From Stichopus chloronotus (Eukaryota; Echinodermata; Holothuroidea; Aspidochirotida; Stichopodidae), in NCBI GenBank assembly GCA_021234535.1, contig CM037848.1, forward strand, positions 13,001,944 to 13,065,943: DNA of 64,000 bases. Direction: 5' to 3'. The notes under the pieces were generated by a model. That model ran no database searches. It was not told where the DNA came from and saw only the letters and a list, made by a program, of their open reading frames with translations. The first letter of the stretch is position 1. Each line of letters starts with the position of its first letter. The translations under genes were made by a program, and so were the position numbers. Below are positions 1 to 12,300 of the stretch, piece after piece.

Positions 1-3000
1 TTTTTTTTATCCATATAACACATACTTGTAGTACATTGCACTTTCAGCATCGATACTTTATGTGAATTTTGCAAACTGAAAATTGAAATTATTGCAATTA
101 AACGATTGTCTGATTGTGTTCAAACTTCGTGATATTTTTAAAACATTTATAATTTTTTTTTTTTTTTTAAACCTTACCAAGGCTAAATGTATGCGGTACT
201 TATCCACAGGTATACTCTCATGTACTTTATATGATAGGTGTCGAAATGACATTGATCTGATGGAGAGATAAGGTGGGCCCTTTCTTTTTGATATCATTTA
301 ATTGCATTCTATTCCTTCACCAAAAAGACGTTGAAAAAAGTTTCTTAGTAGGCGGACATACACACATGTCACTGTGATTTGTTGATTTTCCTTGAATCAC
401 TACATTCTATAATTTAATTATAATTTTATATAATATATGTATCTTATAATTCTACTTTTCTAATTTATAAAATCTGTTATGCCATGTTTCACAGTTGCAT
501 ATGTTTTATGTCATATTTCAACAATTCTGTTATCTTTAAAAATGCTTTCGCTTGGGTTTAATTTATTCTTATTTTTTTACTAAATTTGTATAAACATGCA
601 TTTCATATGTCCACGTCCCCCCTTCCCCCTGTTTGGTCGTTGATGAATAAATGTTTAAGTGAAATAATTTACTTACTCGTCTGTCAACAAACGCTACTAT
701 AAATTTACAGCATGTAAGATCTCTTTTCTTCTTTTTTTTGTCGAGAATGTAACATTGTCTTCATCAAATAATCTTTCTGTCACACTGTCCTCTTAAGTTC
801 CCCCCCCCCCTCACATAGTTTTAAAATAGCAAGTAAACTTTGTTGTCCATAAAGTGATTGAACTTTAAGTTATACTGTATATAACTGAATGGTGAGTAAT
901 TTTATTCTGTCCTGTCCCGTTTAAAAGAATAAATATTGAGTAACTGACACGAAAAATTCTTGATACTGTTAAGAGCTACACACTTATGTTCAAAAGCACC
1001 TCAATGATGTCCAAAAGATATTTTAGCAGGGCTTATTTTTTTCACATCTTTCTAAGGCCGCATTTGATCAGATGATCCTGAAACGATGTGAATTTGGGGA
1101 AATCGACAAAACTGAGGCTCTCATTACAACTCTGATAACAAGTTTGTTGTCAGTAAATAAGTTCAGATCATGCTTCACTGTTTGACTAACCTACATGTAC
1201 AACGCTTGCGCAGTTGGAGGCAAAATGGCGTCAAAGAAACAGTCATCGCAACCCTCTCTGTTTAGGAACCCTAATAGTCCCCTGGACAAATCTCACTCTA
1301 TGTACATATTTTGCATTTGCTCACTTTTTATTGAGGTGAACATTCCATTGCAAGCAAAAGGGCAAAATAATGACTAGTTATATTCTACTCAATAGCCTGG
1401 GAAATGCCATTTCCGGCTGTCCGAGAGGTCCTGATTTTTCAAAATTTGCTATACGTTCCGCGACAACCGATGGTGGCGCTCTGCTTAGCTAGTTCCTAGG
1501 AAAAAATCACTCCACGTACCCACTCACATGTACCAACCCTGTGATTGCCCACCCCCTTCCGAAAAATCATGTGTGCGCCACTGGGCTCAGCCCAGCTTAT
1601 ATCCCTATCCATACCACACTCACTTTCCACATCAAGCTTGACCCATGTAATCATGAAAAGATTTGGGAAAAATTCGCATATTTACTCCCTCTCCACCTTG
1701 AAAAATCCTAGTTAGGGCACTGCTCAGCCCAATAAATGATGGTTGCGTAAGTTGAAATACCATGTCACATTCATGGACAGGCAAAGATGTAAAAGTCACA
1801 CATGTAGTACCATTACATAACACACTGTATTAGGCGCTAAAATAACGTGACCTTTGACCTTGACCTATGATGTCATCGGTCAGGTGAACACTACATCTCA
1901 TATTCGTTCACATACCCACCATGTTTGACTTTTCTCCCACTTACCGTCTAGGAAGCGATTGTGACACACTTTTTCAAAGCATTTTTGACGATTTGACCCT
2001 AACCACGTAACCCTTAACCTCGTGACGTCATCAGTATTTAAAAAGAATTCTTGCATTGTCTGTTTTTCGTATATGGTAGTTTTATAACTCTATGATATTC
2101 ACACATAGTGATAAAGCTTAAAATGTTTTTTTTTTTTCGTTTTCTTATCCTGTGACCCTTGATCTTTGACCTCTGATGTCAGGCGGACATTACGCCTCAT
2201 ACCGGGACACATATCCACCAAGTTTTAAGGTCATCCAACTTACCATCTAGAAGGAAATTGTTACACACTATTTTATACACCTACTCACAGACACACGCAC
2301 ACACACATTTGGACAAATATTTTCATCCCCTAACCTCAATCAGTAATCTTGTTCCATATCATATATATACCATGAGGTACCCCCCACATAAGGACTTTTG
2401 TACATCACATGTTGGACCTATGGTGGGTACAGAGGTATAGACATACTCACTAGGCGTAAAATTACATTATAATTTCTGGCTATTACGTTTGGTATAAGTG
2501 GAAATGACATCCATAAAAATATTCACCGACTTAAAACCAATGACCACGCAATCTTCACCGATTTTGGATAAAACCGACAACGGTATATTTAAGGACGATT
2601 AAAGGACGATTAAAGGACGATAGGCTAAACCTAGCATCACACTGGTATAGGGGCCGATTAAGCGTTCCAAAGTAACACGGTAACATTCATGTATAGTAAG
2701 TGGTTACGAAAATCTGAACCAAATTTACGACGGTGTTTGTCTTCCGGGAGGATTTCTATGTAACAGATCTGTGCCTACGTGACTCTTTCCTCCTTCGTGG
2801 GTGTCTGTCGGTTCGTGGGTGTCTGTCGGTGAGAGGTATTCAAATGAATGACGACATAGGGATGAATCACAACATAGGGGATAAAGAAAACAAACACCGG
2901 AAAGAACGGATTCGCTAGCGAGGGGAAGGAAGTATTTTTAAAAAAAAGTCACATGAAAGTCACATGAAACATGAAATGGTTACCCAAATACATAAAGAAA

Positions 3001-3206
3001 AGAAAAAAAAAGGAAAGAAAAATCGACCCCGAACGGATCCTTCTTTTATTTCAGACGATAATACACAAGAGCCCTACACGTACATACGCCGACGTTGACT
3101 TATCAAAAGAAAAACTACACTGTTGGAATCTCGTTAAAAGTTTCATAAAACTCCAAAAAGTACCTTTGAGGGTAACAGGATATATTTGAAATAACCGAAG
3201 AAAAAG
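1..3206. other. Upstream flank without a recognised gene
   Basis: No ORF here resembles a protein family I know, and the short open frames lack supporting splice sites. The region is AT-rich with homopolymer runs and fragments of dispersed repeats. A stretch near 1395-1500 resembles one near 15925-16030 (both begin with a variant of agcctgagaagtgccatttcc), which suggests a shared repeat. The last ~90 bases before 3207 resemble DNA upstream of copy B's first exon and probably include the 5' UTR or promoter of copy A. I saw no clear core promoter motif. Confidence 0.5.
1846..2270. repeat. Two diverged direct copies of a ~120-bp repeat
   Basis: Copies lie at about 1846-1970 and 2151-2270. They share a tgaccctttgacct-like start, atgatgtca, a ggtgaacactac/ggcggacattac block, catacccacca/catatccacca, and an end reading acttaccgtctaggaag...ttgtgacacac. 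The first copy contains tgacctttgacct at 1848-1860, which is the exact reverse complement of the AGGTCAAAGGTCA core seen in an intron repeat array near 21.5 kb. Confidence 0.6.
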
Positions 3207-3309
3207 ATGTTTCGTGTGGACGAAGTGAAGCTGCGTTGGAGTTTCATCCTCGCTTTTCTTTTTCTCGGCGGGCTCGCTTATGGAGGTGTGAGTGACAACA
3301 GTGCTAAAG
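3207..3309 (+). CDS. Copy A exon 1: signal peptide
   Basis: The ATG at 3207 opens a basic N-terminus followed by a hydrophobic core ([15 protein letters not shown]), a typical secretion signal. The exon ends AAAG|GTAAAT in phase 1. The first exon of copy B encodes a near-identical core, which supports this start. The open frame continues past 3309 into the intron, but the exon 2 phase requires the splice. Confidence 0.75.
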
Positions 3310-6300
3310 GTAAATCTAGAGTAACGGGACAAAAAGTTCACTTCAACCGCGAGGACATACCTAACGTGAATTTAGTCCAAATTTATTAATAACACAGCGC
3401 TATGTGTAGAAGTTATATGTCTATACGTTCGAATCAGTGTTGTGAGTCGAGTCACCGCGATCCGAGGCCGAGTCCAAGTCAGTACCACCTCGAGACCGAG
3501 GCACTATCTTCCGAGTCCGAATCACAATTTTTTATCTTACAATATTTTTTATTTTACAATATAGTATGATTTATAGGTCTGCTGTAATGTAAGTACACCG
3601 GTATTTATCCTTTATACTGGTCCGCTATAGCTAGTATTAAACTTGCAACACTTTCGAAGGTACAGTAACCAATCAAGTGGTTTAATTCAAGGAACATTTG
3701 TCCAAATACTTTCCACTCTTGTGCCACGGTGGAAATGTGGAGGATATACAAATCAATGAATAGATGTCCTGTTTTTAAGAAAAAAAAAAAAAACATAAAT
3801 CTTCTACCGAGAGCAGCGTATGCATTTCTATTCATTCAGTTGATCAGTCATACTTGCTACAAAGTTGCATAAACTTAAGCAGGTTCAAAAGATATTTTTG
3901 TTTCATTTGAGGGCATGAACATGAGGGTCTCCACCATACAGTAGGTATAAGGATGACTTTGTGCTTAATGTGGATTGTAGACACATGATAATACCACTTA
4001 CCAAAGACGTTTACAATGAGTAAACTACTAACAGGTACTCACAAAACATTGCAAGCTGGGGCATATAGGGCATATTTCATGCCTGGCCTACACTCGAACT
4101 TTTGCAGAGTTGCATTTGCAATATGAAAAAGAGGTGCCTTCTTTTTCTTTCATTTGCCAGCATGAGACAATTAGTCTCCTAGTTGACTACTTTCTTAGAA
4201 CACCAGCTAAGGGCCAGCCATACTTTAAGCATATATCACTACGTTAACTTAATGACATTCATATGAAGTATTGCTCAAATGTGTCACTAAACGATGCGTA
4301 GGCAATCAGAAAAGTGCATTGCATTATGGATAGGCCTAGGTAGTCATCATTACGCATGATCTTTTATAATATTGGAATCGTTTTTTTAAATGATACTACT
4401 AATGTTTTATATCATAAATCCTACACAGTTCAATGTTGCAATTATTTTCAATTAATCATGGTTACTAATATTACAGTTTCCATTCCTTCATCCCTTTCAC
4501 ATGTCACAGTGCACTTACGTTCACTTGTTTTCAGAGCTAGGAGAATGAGTGTTAACAAAATTCATATGTCACTCGATTTTTTTTTGTCTCACAACAAATG
4601 TAGCAAAGAGGGACAAAATCATTGCATGGTTACAAGCAATTCTCACATTACATTCGTGATTCTGGCCCCAATATTGCTTTTCTACAGAACCAATTATGAA
4701 TAATTGTGGCTAATATTGTTTTATGATACTCAACGTCAATCAGTGCTCGTGTACAGCCTGAATACAATGAATAATTAGTTGAAGGCACATATTGTAAGGA
4801 GAAAAAAACATGTGTCAGTAAATGCATGCTGGAGACCATCTGGTTTGCAAATATATATCTACAGAAAATTTCATAAAGTGGTCATCGGTATCTCATTTTC
4901 AGAAGGTGGTTTGATATGTTCCTTGTTATGTTTATTGCTGGTTGTCGCATTAAAGTGACTACAGGATTAGGGAAATTCCATCGAAAAAGGGGAGTGGGAC
5001 GTCCCGCACATCCCATTACATTATATTATGTAATTAGTTGTAAGTCTTACCAACTCTCAAATAAGGGTTAGTTTGTGGGGTTGGGAAGGTTCCTTTAAAA
5101 GCTCCCGTGGAAAATATCCCCATAGATCATTCTGTATATGTTACGTAACAGTAACGTCGATTGCAAAGGAACACCCGGGCAAGGCAGGAGGCAGCATAGG
5201 CCGTCAACCACGTAAAGACCTGCACTTTAGTCTAGTACAAGATGAGTGCGATTGAATTTGGAGGTACAAAATAGGCTCAAGGAGAGAGAGAGAGGTGGGT
5301 GGAGAGAGAGGTGGAGAGAGGGTGGGGAAACGTAGGGGCCGTTGCAGGAGGGAAAAGAGAGACTCCTACCTGGTCCCAGAGACGGGTTGACGGGACTCTT
5401 TCGGTCCCGCGGAGGCGTAAGTAAATTAGAAGTGACATTTATGTTTCTACTACGAAGTGTCATTTGTGATATGCTATTTATAGTGAATAAGGGGAAGTTA
5501 GGCGTTTGTTTCACACAAATAATCACATTATTTAAACCAATGTTAATGGACATAGAATGGTAGGTTATTCAAAATAAGGAATTACAGTAGCATTCTTTTT
5601 AAGACATAAGTTTCTCACAGACAGAAATTAATTGTTGCTCAACAATAATTCGTTCACCCAAACTTTTTCAAAATTCAAATGTTACTCATCACATGCAAAT
5701 TACTCATCACAGGAACATGTTTTGAGGAGATGAAGCTTTTTGCAGATGTTTATTGATGAGACTGCATTGTTTAACGACTGAATAAAGTTATTTTGTTTGA
5801 ATGGCATGCACGTTGGTGTATTCCAAACGTTTTATTTCTATTGATTGTAAAGGTGTTGCCAAGTCGGACGTAGAATCCAGCCCGCAGAATGTCGACACTC
5901 TAGGAATATCGTTGCCAATGGAAATATTTCATATCTTGTTTTATGTATCTGTGTTCACGACATGGTAGGTTAATTTACGTGAGACAAAATGTAGAGATTC
6001 CATTTGGATACCAGTGTTCTGTATGGTGAAGGTTATGCAATACCTTACATCAGAGGCTCAAGAAGAGTTCACGAGCAAACCATTTTTCGGTGTTTACCCA
6101 AGATTATTAACATTTTCTGTACTCCATTCAGACAGTCAGTGAAGAAAATAAAAACATTAGCAATGAAATGTGCAAGCACTCTTAGTCCTTGGAAACTAGA
6201 TTTCGCAATAATTACGGGATTGGTTGATTCATTGGTGGCAAACGGTGGCATTGGTGATAAACGTACGTTCTATTACAACACTGCATTCAACACTCTAAGA

Positions 6301-9300
6301 CATAAGTAATATCCAGATGACATCATATTGAAAGTGTTTCACTCCATTACAACATAGCATAGCATTGTGTGACATAAGTAATAGCCAGATGATATCGTCC
6401 TGCAACTGTTACATATGTGATTGCAAATATAGCATAGCATTTTGGGACATAATAGCCAGATGACATGGATTAAAAATGTGAAATTCTGTCACAACATAGC
6501 ATAGCACTCTGTACTATAATTAAAATCAAAATGACATCCTATTGCATGCGTTACATTTAATTGCAAGTATAGCATAGCATTTTAGGACATAATGCGAGAC
6601 AGCATCCTATTGAAAGTGTTAAATTGGTAACAACATAGCGCAGCACTCTGTGCTATACGTATATCCAGATGACATCGTGCTGCAAGTGTTACACTTGATT
6701 ACAAATATAGCATAGCATTTTAGGACTTATAAGCAATAGCTAAATGACATGTCCTATCCAATTTTTTTGCATTCTGTTATAGCATAGCATAGCACTCTAG
6801 GATGTAAAGTAATAACCAGATGACACCCCTTTGCAAGTGTAGCCTTTTACTGTAACATAGTACATCATTCTATGAAATAAGTGATAGCCAGGGGATATCC
6901 TATGGAAAGTGTTACATTTTATATCTGTCCCTGTGTCTGTGCGTGTGTACAATAGAGCCAACATGCCAGAGTGTGTGGAATCGGGATGGCATGAAACGTT
7001 CAACAGCTTTTTCGAACCTGAAATAAACACAGCTTGGATGATGATGGCGATGATGATCATAGCCAGTGATATCACATGCTTGGCATTATATTTAATCCTC
7101 TCCTGTTCTAAGAATTAAGACCCTGGTCGGTGATGTATGCAAACTCTGGGGTTCATAGCTTGAGATATTCCTGGGTGAGGGTGGCAACCAGCTGTGTGAG
7201 ACGTTGGTCCACTAGGTTAAAGCTCTAAGTATGAAATATTAGACATATGAGTGAAAATTTTGGTTTATATTGCGACTGTGTCGCAAATGGTGAATTGCAT
7301 ACACATAATGACCACGTGACTCGTACACTTATGGCAAGTTTACGTCTTGGCTCTTGTTCCTTTCATTTGCTGGTTTGACTAAAGTAACCAGTAAGCATGA
7401 AACAGAATTAGGTGCATCAGGAGAAGAGGAAAGCATCTAAAACCATCACCAGATTAGTCTTCTTGATGTTGTTATTATATCTCTTGTCCTTTTTATGTGA
7501 TACAATAGCATTACAACAGACAGCAGTAGAAATATTAGAGTCATGTGCTAATACGATCAGCTGGGTGCTGGGATATCCCTTACTGCGATGAAGAATATTT
7601 ACAAAAGTCTATCTGCGTCAGAACTATCATAAAAGGGAAACTGTTTAGGGGGTAGTTTACAAAATGCTGCACACAGTTTTTCCCTATCAAAATGTTCAGT
7701 TTTGGAAAGTGCTTTTGAAAAACGATGCTGCAAAAAATTGGGGTGGGTGGAATTGGGTTGGGGCTATACTGCTGAAAGGCCTTACAGTTTTACTGCAAGC
7801 GAGGACTAACAAAGGTGTGTCCGTTCAACCCATTGAGAGTCAGATTAGATTGCACAACAAACTTCAGGTTTACTTTTGTCTTCTCCCGTGCTTCCAGATC
7901 CAACCTGATAACTATGAAATACTAAACATATCTCAATTTAAAGTTTATGCACTGCCTTTGGTAACCCTAAGGTATTTACTACATGGATAGTCGCTGGAGG
8001 TCATTCATGCAATAAATAACAATGACGTTGTCACCACCTTTCACTTTGAGATTGTTTAAAGTGTGTCGCAGATCACATTATATGCAGGTCGTTGTAATGA
8101 GACATAACAAATAATTAGCTGTAATTTACAGGACCAGTCGCTCGCATTTTTGAGATGGCAGAGAAAGGTATGAGAACTAGGATTAGAGAGGGTTATAGTG
8201 GATGAATGAGAATGGAGACATAGGCTTGGAGGGATGGAGGTTCAGGCAATGTGCAAGTTTTTTGGTTGGCTTTTTCACATAGGAGAGGACCGCATTGCGA
8301 CAACTGTAATTGTCAAAATATGACAATGGTTTGTTGTGGCTTTCCTTTACTTCGTTTCTTTATGAAACTTTTGTCCATTTTATCAGAGGTGTTTAAAATT
8401 TTTATTTATTTATGAAGGGGTATGGTCACAGGCTGCTGAGATTATTAGTCTCTGATTCTGAAGAGGTGGAAGCTGCGAATGAAAGGTGTCTGCTATGCAT
8501 TCGTTTATTTAGATCTGCTGGAATCAACGATTGTTGTCATCAAGTAGGCAAAATAATTGGTTTACTTTCACGGCTGTTAAAACTTTATCCAACCTTATTG
8601 TTGTTTTGACATTGCAATCACTTTGTGTTCCAGAAAATAAACAAATATTGTTAAATGTAATTATTGTAACTGTAAATTAATAATAATTGCAATTGTAATG
8701 TCAGTTCTTTTCACCTTTCCTTCCACTTTTTCAGCTTGCATCGGGACAGAATGGGGAAATTCTCGTCCAGAGAAAGAAGACAATACTGACAAACATTATA
8801 ACAGCCTGAAGGAGAGGTACACCAACTGCACCTTTGTCGAGGGCAACCTGGAGATATCATGGCTGCAAAATCCTAACTACGATCTTTCATTTCTGAGTAA
8901 TATAACAGAGGTGACTGGATATGTGCTGGTGCTGTTTGTTTATGTTGACGTAGTGCCTTTGAACAACTTACGAGTCATCAGGGGGAAGAATCTCTACAAC
9001 GGCCATGCACTTTATGTCAGCTCTAAACTACCACTTGAATGTGCCGGACATCGGATTGCAAGAACTGCAAATGCCAAACCTCAATGGTGAGTCCAAAGAA
9101 CGCTGTTAATTCCTTTCCATGACATCTGCATTCAATGACAGTCAGAAGGAAGTTAAGTCACACTTGTTTTGAGGACAGGTAAATTGAGACAGTAAACGGC
9201 TCATACAGAATCATTTCAAAAACTGTGCTCTGTTTAAAATAATGTTAGTCCACATTGTCACGACATTTTCACTACACATATCTGTGAAAGCTACATTCAG

Positions 9301-12300
9301 CAACAGTGTGATTTATGATTTCGCATACAAGTACCTCCTACTCTAGATCACAATGCGGACTAATAATTTCCCCATAAAAGAAGGTTAATCCTGTCTTCAT
9401 TCCTTCTTCTCAATATACAAAGGACCTTCCAAGTTCTTCAAGAAACATGTATCTGCAGATGAACTTGCCGAAATTTCAATTTGTGACTGAGGATCTCTAA
9501 ATGACAGAGTGCAGAATTGTTTTGAAATGACCATGCTGGGGACGTGATCCTGTGTAAACTGTATGCTGTACTGGGCCACTTGGTGTCTAACCTGTTGATC
9601 TCAGTGACTGGAAGAGTGCGGACTGACACTAAGTTTTTGATGTGTAATTGTAGAAGTTGTAGAGTTGTGAGGTTAGTTACTGCGAGCTAGAAACTATGGG
9701 CCTGGGTTGGCGATATCGACACGCACTGGACTGGTAGCATCTTAGGAAGCTGGCTACTTGACAAGTACATCTTGTTAGAAAAAAATGGGTACCTATTCTG
9801 TAAGCTGATAAACTGAAGTGCATATTGTGTGATCATCCGTTACCAGACAACTCCCCTGGATAACTCTTCTCTGAGAATTCACCCAGGACGATTCCCATTC
9901 GGAAAACCTGCTCCTCCCAGAGCAATTACCTATCCGGAACAACTCCCCCTGATAATTCCGTCATGGAAAGGGTTAGGGTTAAGGAAAGCTTTTGGGTTAA
10001 GGAAAGTGTTCGTTCTGGGAAATTGTCTGGGAACTGTGATCATCAACCTTGGCACGTAAACCTAGCACATCTAGGTAAGTTTCCTCATTAAAAACGGTGA
10101 CAAACGGTGACATCTCATGTCAATTATCTTGATGGACCTTGTAAAGTCGGAGCTGCGCTTCCTCACCTCATGTATGACCTATGCATTCTCTTTACCTCCT
10201 CTGCTGTTGATGCCCAAACTGTGGAGTGTTGGCAAAATCCATACCGGTGTCTGTGTTGTGTTGATCAACAAGTCATCAACAACTACTTTCTGGTTATAAG
10301 CATGCAAATTTATACTGGAAATGAAGGAAATGAACTCATTGCTTTAATCAGTTTATGTTTGGGTTGGTTTTTATTTCATTCTTACAGAAATCATCAGAGG
10401 GAGCAGTCCTCTTTCACAACAACGACCGACTCTGTTATATCCATACCATACAGTGGGACGACCTACAGCCTAACATAGTGGTGGAATCCCAAACCTCTAA
10501 TAATCATGTAGAATGCAATAATGACAGTAAGTTCAAACTTTTTCAATTTTTTTTAAATTGTGCAGTAGCCCTAGAAATGTAAATACAAGAAATTAAATTT
10601 CGAAACAGGAGAGTACATTATACTGCATAGGCGGCAGCCAACCTTTCTTAATCAAGGGCAACATTTCCACCTTTGAACTTTGTGGTCGGCCCCACAGGTT
10701 GCAAGCGTATCTTCTATTATTATTCTCTTTATTCTAACTCCTGAGTGGTATGGATAGAAGTAATTAATATTTTCAATGGTGACTACAAAAGTTTGAGTGT
10801 ATGTGGAGGTGGGTGGGTACAAATTAATGACAATAGCAAGGTCTCATTGTCTGTCTGTATTGTAGGAAAACGAATGTCACTGACCAGAAACATAGAACAA
10901 GCAGAGACAATTGAATGAAGTATATAGGCATCCAAACATGACAGTCTGCATACCGAATGCCAAAAACAAATGGGTGATTGGCATATTGATCGCTGGGTGC
11001 AAGATTTTGACAATGTGATATTAGTTGTTTGTATGGATTAAACCTTAATTCTCTACTTTCTTTTTCTTTAATTTTTATTGTGCTCAGAAGCAAGTTGTGT
11101 GGGGGGGGGGGGGACGCATGATGCCTCCCTGTGGGCAGCATTTGACGTGAGTGCCGCAGATTGGCCACCAATTGTACTTAAGTAACTACCTTTTGTTATG
11201 ATTAATGTATTCGGTGAATGGCTGTAATACTGAGTTATATTTTGGGGTGAAGTTCGGCCTTTTTAAACTAATGAGATAAACTAAAATCTTACATGAAAAA
11301 TAGGTCACTCATAATATTTACTTTGATTTCGTCTTTCTTCGAGCGTCCCGATGTCATGAAAGCTGTGAAAGTGGAAGTTGCTGGGGTCAAGGACCTGACA
11401 TGTGTCAAATACGTAAGTTGTGATTCGTTGTGTTTCAAATCTAAATCATTTACAGATATTAAAAATGTTTTTTAGCCAAATCTTCGACTTTTGGGATTCA
11501 GTTTTGCATCCTGATCTTGATGTTATGTGTTATTTATCTCGGACAAGCAACAACATCCACTCCACCTAGTAATGCTCCAATTTTTATCTTCACAGTAACA
11601 CTGAAGACATGTAGCAATACATGCGATTATCGCTGCCGTGGTACCACTCCAGCTGACTGTTGCCATAGGAGCTGTGCTGCGGGGTGTAGAGATTCAACAA
11701 ACAGAGGCTGCTTTGTAAGAAACCGGTCAAATTGTTGAAAAATGATAATGCTGATAAAAATCAATTTATGTCTGTCATATTTTCAGACTTTCCAAAGAAT
11801 GACATTCTAGTGGCAATAGTTCATTTACACTTAGCAAATTGTAGGGTTTTTTGCATTCCTCGGTGTGAAAACATCGCAGTAGAAATTTGGCCAGGACTGT
11901 AGCTGCAGTGGTCAGCTCTATCCAGTGCTCTGTTTAGTTGACCACTCCAAAGAAACAAAAACACAAATACCGACCATGACTAGCATCTTGCAGCAACCAC
12001 AACTTTTGTCAGAGCTCAATATATTTTTTTGGTAGCTATCACTGTGACAACTTTCATTTTTGACAAAATATTCACGACGATTATAATCTTTTGCAGGCAA
12101 ATTTAATGCTGCAAGAAGTCAAAGTTTCAGCTTTACAAGCTATGAATATTTAATTACCAATCTGAAGTAACAACTAACAGCAAGAAGGCATGTAAAATTG
12201 TGGGAACCAATCCATAGCATACAAGCAATCCCCTGGAAATAACTCTACATTCGCGGGCTGTACTCAAAAGGCTCGCTTCACCTACTACCCTCCATAATAA

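Larger units (their letters stand above)
3310..8734. other. Copy A intron 1 (5.4 kb)
   Basis: No coding signal recognised. It contains a short degenerate gagtccgagg-type repeat near 3430-3530, GA-rich sequence at 5279-5330, one arm of a long inverted repeat pair at 5455-5745, and a ~70-bp satellite at 6283-6900. Intron 1 of copy B is of similar length (5.0 kb). Confidence 0.6.

Noticed and set aside
10107..10478. 123-codon frame overlapping exon A3
   Set aside because: It runs through intron 2 and into exon 3 in the wrong frame; the conserved [11 protein letters not shown] reading is in another frame.
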